Of a stretch of DNA of 5,824 bases, positions 1 to 5,824 are shown piece after piece. The DNA comes from Victivallales bacterium Lenti_02 (GTDB lineage: Bacteria; Verrucomicrobiota; Lentisphaeria; Oligosphaerales; Lenti-02). Where the stretch lies: positions 1 through 5,824 of the forward strand of contig LVAZ01000247.1 in NCBI GenBank assembly GCA_001603055.1, given 5' to 3'. The position numbers were made by a program, and so were the translations under genes. The notes below the pieces were generated by a model. It saw nothing but the letters and a program-made list of their open reading frames with translations, had not been told where the DNA came from and made no database searches. Position 1 is the first letter of the stretch. Each line of letters opens with the position of its first letter.

Positions 1-2399
1 AGCGGGTCCTCGATGTAGCGTTCCACCGTGCGGCGGAGATGGCGGGCGCCATACTCGGGGAGGAAGCCCTTCTCGACCAGGAAGCGGCGGGCGGAGTCCT
101 CGAGTTTCAGGCGGATGTCCCGGTCGGAGAGGCGCTCGCGGATTTTGTCCACTTCGAGGTCCACGATCCGGGCGATGTCCTCGCGGTCGAGCTGGCGGAA
201 GACGACGGTTTCGTCCACGCGGTTGAGAAATTCGGGCTTGAAGAAGCGCTTGGCCTCCTCCTGGAGGCGGTCGCGCATGCGCTCGTACTCGTGGAGGCCG
301 TCGGCCGTGCCGGGTTTGGCGAAGCCCATGTTGACGGGTCGCTGGAGGTCGCGGGCGCCCACGTTCGAGGTCATGACCACGATGGTGTTGCGGAAGCTGA
401 CCTTGACCCCGAGGCTGTCGGTGAGCTGGCCCTCCTCGAGAATCTGGAGCAGGATGTGCATGACGTCCGGATGGGCCTTCTCGACCTCGTCGAAGAGCAC
501 CACCGCATAGGGGCGGCGGCGGACCCGCTCGGAGAGCTGGCCGCCCTCGCCGTGGCCCACGTAGCCGGGCGGGGAGCCGACCAGGCGGCTGACGTTGAAT
601 TTCTCCATGTACTCGGACATGTCCAGGCGGATGAGCGCCTCGGGGTCGCCGAACATGAATTCGGCCAGGGCCTTGGCGAGATAGGTTTTGCCGACGCCGG
701 TGGGGCCGAGGAAGATGAAGGAGCCGATGGGGCGGCGGGGGTCCTTGAGTTCGGCCCGCGAGCGGCGCAGGGCGCGGCAGATGACGTTGACGGCGGGGCT
801 CTGGCCGATGACGGTGCGGTTGACGGCCTCCTCCATGCGGAGCAGGCGCTCGGCCTCGCCCTCCTCGATCCGCTGGAGCGGGACGCCGCTCATCTTCGAG
901 ACCACATGGCGGATTTCGTCGGTGCCGATGTGGACCACATGCTCGGAGCATTCCTGCTTCCAGGCGGCCAGGGTTTCCTCCAGGCGGTTCTGAAGGCCCT
1001 TCTCGCGGTCGCGCAGGCTGGCGGCCTCCTCGAAGCGCTGTTCCTCGACGGCCCGCTCCTTGGCGGTGCGCAGCTCGCGGATTTCCTTCTCGATGCCGCT
1101 GAGGTCCGGCGGCCGGATCATGGCGGCGATGCGGGCGCGGGCGCCGGACTCGTCGATCACGTCGATGGCCTTGTCGGGGAGGAAACGGCCGCTGATGTAG
1201 CGGTCGGAGAGGACGACGGCCTGTTCGAGGGCGGTGTCGGAGTAGCGGACGTGGTGGTGGTCCTCGTACTTGTGGCGGAGTCCGCGGAGGATTTCGATCG
1301 CCTCGGCGCGGGTGGGCGGGGGGACCACGATGGACTGGAAGCGGCGCTCGAGGGCGGCGTCCTTCTCGATGCTTTTGCGGTACTCGTCGAGGGTGGTGGC
1401 GCCGACGCACTGGATTTCGCCGCGGGAGAGGGCGGGCTTGAGGATGTTGGCGGCGTCCATCGCGCCCTCGGCGCCGCCGGCCCCGACCAGGGTGTGGAGT
1501 TCGTCGATGAAGAGGATGATGTTGCCCGCGTGGCGGATTTCGTCCATGACCGCCTTGATGCGCTCCTCGAACTGGCCGCGGTACTTGGTGCCGGCGATCA
1601 TCAGGGCCATGTCGAGGGCGACGACGGTGCGGTCGCGGAGAAGCTCGGGGACGTTGTGGGAGGCGATGGCCTGGGCCAGGCCCTCGACGATGGCGGTCTT
1701 GCCGACGCCGGCCTCGCCGATGAGCACGGGGTTGTTCTTGGTGCGGCGGCAGAGCACCTGGATGACGCGCTCGATCTCCCCGGCGCGGCCGATGACCGGG
1801 TCGAGTTCGCCCCGTTCGGCCAGCTCGTTGAGGTTGCGGCCGAAGGCGCGGAGGGCGGGAGTCGCCCCCTCGACCGTCTCCTTGATCTCGGGGGTCGGCG
1901 CGTCGTTCTGGCCGGGGCTTTCGCGGGGCAGATAGTTGGGATCGAGTTCCTTCATCACCTCGTTGCGCACGGTCTCGGCGTCCACATGGAGATTGCGCAG
2001 GATGCCGGCCGCGACGCCTTCGCCCTCGCGGATCAGGCCGAGGAGCAGGTGCTCGGTGCCGATGTAGCTGTAGTTGAGGGTGCGGGCCTCCTTGGCGGCC
2101 AGGGTGATGACGCGGCGGACGCGGGGGGTGAAGGGGGGGTCGCCCTCGATCTGGGTCTCGCTGCCGGGGCCGGAGTGCTTCTCGACCTCGTAGCGCACGG
2201 TTTCGAGGTCCAGGCCCATGCGCTTGAGGACGGTGACGGCGACCCCCTGGCCCAGCTCGATCAGGCCGAGCAGCAGGTGCTCGGTCCCGAGATAGTTGTG
2301 CCCGAAGCGCTTGGCGTGGCGCTTGGCGAGCGCGACCACCTGCCGGGCGCGGGGGGTGAAGTTGTTCATCGCGAATTCGAAGTCGTCTTGACTGGGCAT
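1..2399 (-). CDS. clpC: ClpC-type AAA+ unfoldase of the ClpCP protease (3' end cut by window edge)
   Basis: Hexameric cytosolic ATPase that unfolds tagged proteins and threads them into ClpP. About 799 residues are visible; the family usually has roughly 810-860, so only the C-terminal tail is missing. Seen in order: two Clp_N repeats (about 14-150), each with a GTEH motif (E40, E116; these match the phospho-arginine-binding glutamates of Bacillus ClpC); first AAA+ ring with Walker A GEAGVGKT (228-235), pore loop KYRG (272-275), Walker B IDE (D299, E300) and arginine finger ERRF (351-354); a middle domain with a UVR-like helix pair (about 444-478), diagnostic of ClpC over ClpB/ClpA; second ring with Walker A GPTGVGKT (565-572), pore loop GYVG (612-615), Walker B FDE (D637, E638), ClpP-docking MGF (691-693) and sensor-2 GAR (784-786). 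It lies 45 nt after mcsB, so is probably co-transcribed. The ATG at 2399 gives the longest frame, with only a weak GAG upstream; ATG at 2369 (codon 11, starting MNNFTPRA) fits the family start equally well or better. Product certain; start uncertain. Confidence 0.97.
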   Translation of the reverse strand, partial: MPSQDDFEFAMNNFTPRARQVVALAKRHAKRFGHNYLGTEHLLLGLIELGQGVAVTVLKRMGLDLETVRYEVEKHSGPGSETQIEGDPPFTPRVRRVITLAAKEARTLNYSYIGTEHLLLGLIREGEGVAAGILRNLHVDAETVRNEVMKELDPNYLPRESPGQNDAPTPEIKETVEGATPALRAFGRNLNELAERGELDPVIGRAGEIERVIQVLCRRTKNNPVLIGEAGVGKTAIVEGLAQAIASHNVPELLRDRTVVALDMALMIAGTKYRGQFEERIKAVMDEIRHAGNIILFIDELHTLVGAGGAEGAMDAANILKPALSRGEIQCVGATTLDEYRKSIEKDAALERRFQSIVVPPPTRAEAIEILRGLRHKYEDHHHVRYSDTALEQAVVLSDRYISGRFLPDKAIDVIDESGARARIAAMIRPPDLSGIEKEIRELRTAKERAVEEQRFEEAASLRDREKGLQNRLEETLAAWKQECSEHVVHIGTDEIRHVVSKMSGVPLQRIEEGEAERLLRMEEAVNRTVIGQSPAVNVICRALRRSRAELKDPRRPIGSFIFLGPTGVGKTYLAKALAEFMFGDPEALIRLDMSEYMEKFNVSRLVGSPPGYVGHGEGGQLSERVRRRPYAVVLFDEVEKAHPDVMHILLQILEEGQLTDSLGVKVSFRNTIVVMTSNVGARDLQRPVNMGFAKPGTADGLHEYERMRDRLQEEAKRFFKPEFLNRVDETVVFRQLDREDIARIVDLEVDKIRERLSDRDIRLKLEDSARRFLVEKGFLPEYGARHLRRTVERYIEDP

Positions 2400-2444
2400 C
2401 GTGTTCGGGTCTCGTTGGGCGGCATGCCGGCGGGGTTCCGGGGA

Positions 2445-3500
2445 TCAGGCCAGGGCGGCCCGGGCGCGGGCGGCGCGCCAGCGGTCGCGGAGCGCGGAAT
2501 CCGGCTGGGTCCCCTGGAGCATCTGGAGATGCCCGGAGGGAAGCTCGCGGCAAAGCTGCTGGATAATGTCGTGGGTGAGGTTGCCGAACAGCCCCAGTTC
2601 CACGCCGAAGCGCAGAGCCGAGAAGCAGTCCAGCGCTTCCTTGCTTGTGAGACAGTATGCGTACCGTACTATAGCATAGGCTCGGCCCACATGGTCGTAG
2701 AGCAAGTCCTTTTGTCGGCGGACGAGGTCTTTCCGGGCGTTTTCCTCGGCCCAGACCAGGGAGCGCACGTAGTGTTCCAGGTTGGCGAGAATCTCGTCCT
2801 CGGTTTCGCCCAGGCTGCTCTGGTTGGAAATCTGGACGAAGTGGGCGACGGTTTCCTCGTTTTCGCCGAACGCGCCGCGCACCGCGAGGCCGAGGCGGGA
2901 GAGCGCCCGCACGGCGGCCTCGATGCGGCCGCCGAGGATCAGCCCGGGGAGATGGAGCATGACCGAGGCGCGCAGGCCGGTGCCCAGATTGGTGGGGCAG
3001 CAGGTGAGGAAGCCCAGGTCGTCGCGGTAGGCGGGGTTGAGACGGGCGAGAAGGGCGGTGTCGATCCGCCGGGCCTGGTCGAGGGCCTGGCCGAGACGGA
3101 GACCGGGGAGCAGGACTTGCAGGCGCAGGTGGTCCTCCTCGTTCACCATCAGGCTGGCGGTCTCGTCGGGCGTCACCCACACGGCCCGGCCCGCCGGACT
3201 GGCGTTGAGATCGGCGCTCGCCAGGCGGCGTTCGAGGAGGACGAGGCGCTCGACGAGGGAGAGGTCGGCCAGTTGGAAGCAGGTGGCGTCGCCGAGGCCG
3301 TCGCCCGCTTTGGCGGCGGCGCGGACCTGGTCGAGGACGCCGCGCAGGTCGGCGGCGGCGGCGCGGTGGGGGAAGGGAAGGCCGACGAGATTGCGGGCCA
3401 GGCGGACGCGCGAGGAGACGACGATGCCGCCGGGTTCGGCGATCTCGGCCAGCCAGGGCAGGGGACGGCCGGCCAGTTGCTGGAGGACGGGGTGGCTCAC
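2445..3500 (-). CDS. mcsB: Protein-arginine kinase McsB
   Basis: Phosphagen-kinase-fold enzyme that transfers phosphate from ATP to arginine side chains of proteins, marking them for ClpC. The 351 residues compare with about 363 in Bacillus subtilis. Visible motifs: SSRVRLARN (29-37, nucleotide-binding arginines), NEEDH (120-124, acidic pair E121/E122), the signature CPTNLGTGLRASVMLHLP (168-185) with the catalytic-site Cys C168, FGENEE (211-216, E213 equivalent to the catalytic glutamate) and ISNQ (224-227). Near the C-terminus RDRWRA (338-343) matches the RDxxRA motif that lets McsB sense phospho-arginine allosterically, so this is a true McsB and not a creatine or arginine kinase. The start is GTG, overlapping the mcsA stop as GTGA, with GGAGGA 9 nt upstream; this suggests translational coupling to its activator. 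Residues about 274-286 use an unusual run of A/T-ending codons, unlike the rest of the gene. Confidence 0.96.
   Translation of the reverse strand: MSHPVLQQLAGRPLPWLAEIAEPGGIVVSSRVRLARNLVGLPFPHRAAAADLRGVLDQVRAAAKAGDGLGDATCFQLADLSLVERLVLLERRLASADLNASPAGRAVWVTPDETASLMVNEEDHLRLQVLLPGLRLGQALDQARRIDTALLARLNPAYRDDLGFLTCCPTNLGTGLRASVMLHLPGLILGGRIEAAVRALSRLGLAVRGAFGENEETVAHFVQISNQSSLGETEDEILANLEHYVRSLVWAEENARKDLVRRQKDLLYDHVGRAYAIVRYAYCLTSKEALDCFSALRFGVELGLFGNLTHDIIQQLCRELPSGHLQMLQGTQPDSALRDRWRAARARAALA
2641..2681 (-). other. Patch of A/T-ending codons inside mcsB, possible embedded signal
   Basis: Within mcsB, codons for residues about 274-286 read GCC TAT GCT ATA GTA CGG, then TAC GCA TAC TGT CTC ACA AGC. 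Seven of these thirteen end in A or T, in a gene where almost every codon ends in G or C. The patch contains the near-palindrome GTACGGTAC flanked by TATGC and GCATA. TATAGT (2668-2673, minus strand) is one base from a sigma-70 -10 box but has no good -35 partner. On the plus strand TTGTGA (2645-2650), a 16-nt spacer and TACTAT (2667-2672) form a weak promoter-like pair. The bias is seen directly; any regulatory function is speculation. Confidence 0.3.
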
Positions 3501-4054
3501 CGGGGGCCGTCCTCCAGTTCGAGGCGCTGGATTTCGTCGCGGAACTGGGAGGCCCGCTCGTAGGCCTCGGCGGCCACGGCGGCGGCGAGCTGCTGGCGGA
3601 GGCGGCGGAGGCGGAGCTGGCGCTCGCGGCTGTCGCCGGTGCCGGTTCCGAGCGGGCCCCGGCCGCGGTGGCGGGTGCCCTTGGGATGGAGACCGGGGAG
3701 CAGGGCCCGGATGGCTTCGGCGAAGACCTGGTAGCAGGTGGCGCAGCCCACCTGCTGCCGCCGCCGGAAGTCGGCGTCGCTGGTGCCGCAGTCGGGACAG
3801 ACCGCCGACAGGGGCGGTTCGGGCGGGGCCGGTTCGGGGTCGGCCGCCTTGAGCGCCTCGGCGAGGGGGCCGCCGATTTTCTCGCCGAATTGCTTGAGCA
3901 CTTCGGCGAGCTGCCCGGGCGGCAGGGGAAGCCCGCCGCCGCCGGATTTGAGCGCGCAGTTCAGGCAGAGGTGGATGGCCCGTTTCTGCCCGTTGCCCTC
4001 TTCCATGACGAGGTGGATGGTGGCTTCGCTATGATGGCAATGGTCGCAAAACAC
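3497..4054 (-). CDS. mcsA: McsA, zinc-binding UVR-domain activator of McsB
   Basis: Small adaptor that binds and activates the arginine kinase McsB; in Bacillus it also links McsB to ClpC and metal or redox stress. The 185 residues match the usual family length. Four CxxC pairs are intact (C3/C6, C30/C33, C86/C89, C104/C107), giving two predicted zinc modules. They are separated by a Gly/Pro/Ala-rich stretch (about 37-82), and followed by a basic linker (about 125-150) and a C-terminal UVR helix pair (about 147-180, core EAYERASQFRDEIQRLE). The start is GTG at 4054, chosen because the first zinc finger begins at once (C3) and GGGAG lies 9 nt upstream. It overlaps mcsB by 4 nt and follows the upstream unknown gene after 39 nt. 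UvrB-motif proteins of unrelated function share only the tail; the eight cysteines plus the mcsB neighbour make McsA secure. Confidence 0.95.
   Translation of the reverse strand: MFCDHCHHSEATIHLVMEEGNGQKRAIHLCLNCALKSGGGGLPLPPGQLAEVLKQFGEKIGGPLAEALKAADPEPAPPEPPLSAVCPDCGTSDADFRRRQQVGCATCYQVFAEAIRALLPGLHPKGTRHRGRGPLGTGTGDSRERQLRLRRLRQQLAAAVAAEAYERASQFRDEIQRLELEDGPR
3510..3515 (-). promoter_or_regulatory. Ribosome binding site of mcsB
   Basis: GGAGGA on the minus strand, 9 nt before the GTG start of mcsB and lying inside the last codons of mcsA. It is a strong Shine-Dalgarno match and decides the GTG start at 3500, which overlaps the mcsA stop as GTGA. Confidence 0.75.
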
Positions 4055-4063
4055 GCTGCTAGG

Positions 4064-4068
4064 CTCCC
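4064..4068 (-). promoter_or_regulatory. Ribosome binding site of mcsA
   Basis: GGGAG on the minus strand, 9 nt before the GTG start of mcsA, in the 39-nt gap (4055-4093) after the helical-repeat gene. It supports GTG at 4054 as the start. The gap holds no recognisable promoter, CtsR heptad repeat or CIRCE element. Confidence 0.65.
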
Positions 4069-4093
4069 GAGGGAAGGACGCTGGTGTGGCGGG

Positions 4094-5824
4094 TTACCGG
4101 AGATAGTATTTCGCCAGAGCCGGAGTTAGCAAGCGTTCGGCGGGGGCGCACTGGTCGAGATAGATGCTGTTCGCGATTTTTGCCCGCTGGTCGCGGGGGG
4201 CGTTGGCGATGCGGAGGGTGCCTTCGAGCCATTCGCCCCAGAAGCGGAGGTTGCGGCAGCCGACCCGGGAAAGCTCCCGCTGGATTTGCTCGCGGGGGTG
4301 GCCGGGGTCGAGCAGTCCGGCCAGCAGATGCTCGCCGCTGTTGGTGAAGGTGGCGCCCCGGACCAGGTCGATGATGGCGGTCTGTTTGCCGGTGTCGCCG
4401 GCCGCCCGGGCCAGACCCGCCTTGATGAAGAGCAGGCGCGGATAGTAGGGGTGGCGGGCGGTGGCGGGGTCGGCGAGTTCCTGCTCGACCAGTTCCCGGG
4501 CCCGTTCGAGCTGGCCGGCCGCGAGGGCGTCGGCGACGCGCAGCAGGAACAGGTCGTAGAGGGCGCTGCCCCCGAGGGGGCCGAATCCGGCGGTATGGGG
4601 CGCGGCGGCCGCGGCCAGACGGTCGGCGGTGGCGGGCGCCAGCCCCGGCCGCGCGCAGAGGGCCGAGACCGCCAGTCGGAGGTAACGCTCGTGGTTGGCG
4701 AAGGGCAAGTCCAGGCTCTCCTGGTCCAGACCTGTCTTGCCGGACACGAAGCCCTCGAGGGCGAGGAGGAGCGGGCGCTGGTCTTCGGTGAAACCGTAGG
4801 CGCGGCGGCGCTGGGGGTTGGTGGCGAAATCGGCGAGCATCTCGGCAGCCTTCGCGGCACGGCCGGCTTCGAGGTGGACGGCGATGGCGGACAGGGCGAA
4901 GTTGTTCCGGGCCTGGACCAGCGGGGCGGCTTCGACGGCATCGGCGAGGATGAGGCTGGCTTCCGGCTCGCCGCAGCGGCGGGTGATCAGGGCGCAGTCG
5001 GCCAGGGCGGTGGCCAGCAGGACCGTGCTTTCCGGACGCCCCCTTGGTTCGGCGACGGTCTCGCGGAGGATGTCGAGCGCGTCCGTCGGCAGGGCCTGGC
5101 GGGGAAACCGCTCGCCGAGGAGTCCGGCGGCGAAGGCGAGGCTGCCGCGGAAGTCGCGGACGAATAGGGTGTTGCGGTCCAGCTTGATCCGGGGGAGCAG
5201 GTCGGCGGCGGCGGCCCAGTCGCCGATTTCGGTGAGGGCGATGAGCTGGCCGGCGGGGAGCAGGCTCCGCTGCGGGATGGGCAGGTTGTCCCGCGCGGCA
5301 AGTTCCAGATAGGCGAGCATGGCGGTGTGGGGCGGGTTGCCCCAGGTTCCGTGCAGTTGGGTGCAGAAGGCGTAGGCGGGCCAGCGGTCGATGGTCTGGA
5401 GCAGGCTTTCCGGCCGTTCGAGAGCGGCCAGCGCCTGGGCGCGGAGACCTTCGAGCTGGCCCCGCTCGGGGAAGTCGAGAGCGCCGTGGCGGGCGCGCAC
5501 GAAAGTCAGGGTGCGGAGGGTCTCGTAGGGGGCGGCCGCGATGGTTTGCTGGGCTTCGCGGACCAGGCGTCCCGCCCGGATTCCGGGCAGGGATTCGGCG
5601 CAGACGGTTGCGATGTAGGCCAGTTCCGCTTGGTAGCGTTCGGCGGTTTTGGTGCGGGTGGCCTGGAGTTCGGTGGCCTGCCGGTAGGTTTTGGCGTCGT
5701 CCTGGCCGGCGGCGAAGGCGCGGTGGATTTGCTGCCACTGCTCCACGGCGGGGCCTTCGCGGTCGGCGGCCAGAACGTCCAGGCGGAGGGCCTGCCAGTG
5801 GCGCAGCTCCGGCTCGGCGGCGAG
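4094..5824 (-). CDS. Uncharacterised alpha-helical repeat (TPR-like) protein, 5' end beyond the window
   Basis: I do not recognise this family. 576 residues are visible, and the frame stays open to the right edge, so the true start lies outside; a GTG at 5746 (visible residue 27) could start translation, but upstream codons in the same frame still look coding. The protein is Ala/Leu/Arg/Glu-rich with repeated helix-turn-helix segments of TPR or SEL1-like style, for example around visible residues 192-213 (GQLIALTEIGDWAAAADLL), 312-333 (AVHLEAGRAAKAAEML), 426-450 (ADALAAGQLERARELVEQEL) and 463-486. No membrane segment, nucleotide-binding loop or catalytic motif is evident; any signal peptide would be outside the window. 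The C-terminal segment is less repeat-like and aromatic (LRFWGEWLEGTLRIAN, then AKYYLR at the end). It ends 39 nt before mcsA on the same strand, so is probably in the same operon, in the place where ctsR sits in Bacillus; it does not resemble CtsR. A scaffold or substrate-binding role is only a guess. The frame choice is supported by G/C-ending codons and balanced composition; the other minus-strand frame here is Arg/Pro-rich and implausible. Confidence 0.85.
   Translation of the reverse strand, partial: LAAEPELRHWQALRLDVLAADREGPAVEQWQQIHRAFAAGQDDAKTYRQATELQATRTKTAERYQAELAYIATVCAESLPGIRAGRLVREAQQTIAAAPYETLRTLTFVRARHGALDFPERGQLEGLRAQALAALERPESLLQTIDRWPAYAFCTQLHGTWGNPPHTAMLAYLELAARDNLPIPQRSLLPAGQLIALTEIGDWAAAADLLPRIKLDRNTLFVRDFRGSLAFAAGLLGERFPRQALPTDALDILRETVAEPRGRPESTVLLATALADCALITRRCGEPEASLILADAVEAAPLVQARNNFALSAIAVHLEAGRAAKAAEMLADFATNPQRRRAYGFTEDQRPLLLALEGFVSGKTGLDQESLDLPFANHERYLRLAVSALCARPGLAPATADRLAAAAAPHTAGFGPLGGSALYDLFLLRVADALAAGQLERARELVEQELADPATARHPYYPRLLFIKAGLARAAGDTGKQTAIIDLVRGATFTNSGEHLLAGLLDPGHPREQIQRELSRVGCRNLRFWGEWLEGTLRIANAPRDQRAKIANSIYLDQCAPAERLLTPALAKYYLR

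Noticed and set aside
2420..2429. Ten-base perfect palindrome CGGCATGCCG in the mcsB-clpC gap
   Set aside because: It is too short and lacks a loop or T-run, so it is not a terminator. It does not match a CtsR or CIRCE operator, and short GC palindromes are expected by chance in such DNA.
3340..3365. GGC/GCG triplet-like run
   Set aside because: It encodes an Ala-rich stretch of mcsB (about residues 47-53) and reflects GC-rich codon choice, not a separate repeat element.
39..3563. A 1174-codon open frame on the plus strand, the longest in the window
   Set aside because: It is aligned codon-on-codon with clpC and mcsB on the other strand (same phase modulo 3). Its stops would need TTA, CTA or TCA codons in those genes, which this GC-rich genome avoids. 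The translated product is a low-complexity Ala/Gly/Asp/Leu/Val-rich string with no recognisable domain.
3037..3852. A 271-codon plus-strand frame across mcsB and mcsA
   Set aside because: Extremely Arg-rich with no domain, and it lies over two well-supported genes on the opposite strand.
4286..5167. A 293-codon plus-strand frame
   Set aside because: It is in codon-on-codon antisense phase to the helical-repeat gene, Gly/Glu/Ala-rich, without domain signals; the same mirror effect as at 39-3563.
4059..5738. A 559-codon minus-strand frame overlapping the helical-repeat gene
   Set aside because: Its product is dominated by Arg, Pro and Gly, typical of an out-of-frame reading of GC-rich coding DNA. 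The competing frame (4094-5824) has balanced composition, helix-pair repeats and G/C-ending codons.

Overview
All convincing genes in this window lie on the minus strand and form one compact gene train, read from high to low coordinate. The DNA is very GC-rich (about two thirds or more by eye), and sense codons end almost entirely in G or C. In transcription order it holds: the 3' part of an unrecognised helical-repeat (TPR-like) protein, open at the right edge (4094-5824); mcsA, a zinc-finger/UVR adaptor (3497-4054); mcsB, the protein-arginine kinase (2445-3500); and clpC, a two-ring AAA+ unfoldase, cut at the left edge (1-2399). Gaps are 39 nt, a 4-nt overlap, and 45 nt, so a single operon is likely.

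The last three genes form the protein-arginine phosphorylation and degradation pathway. McsA activates McsB, McsB phosphorylates arginines on aberrant or target proteins, and the ClpC N-domain binds phospho-arginine and feeds the substrate to ClpP, which is not in this window. The residues known to matter for this are present: the McsB phosphagen-kinase motifs and catalytic Cys, the McsB RDxxRA pArg-sensing motif, the four CxxC pairs and UVR helix pair of McsA, both GTEH glutamates of the ClpC N-domain, and a MGF ClpP-docking loop in ClpC.

In Bacillus and relatives these genes follow ctsR. Here no CtsR precedes mcsA, and its place is taken by the unrecognised helical-repeat gene. From memory, the ClpC N-domain (NNFTPRA near the start, LGQGVAV in the first repeat, NLHVD and KELDPN at the end of the second) resembles ClpC of Verrucomicrobiota/Kiritimatiellota/Chlamydiota-type bacteria more than that of Firmicutes. 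A GC-rich member of the PVC group is my best guess for the host, as an inference only.

I saw no tRNA, rRNA, CRISPR array, insertion sequence or convincing terminator, and no gap longer than 45 nt between genes. The very long plus-strand reading frame (39-3563) is an antisense mirror of clpC and mcsB. The most interesting leads are the unknown protein placed where the regulator is expected, and a short patch of A/T-ending codons inside mcsB that may hide a nucleotide-level signal. I see no clearly new defence or mobile system.
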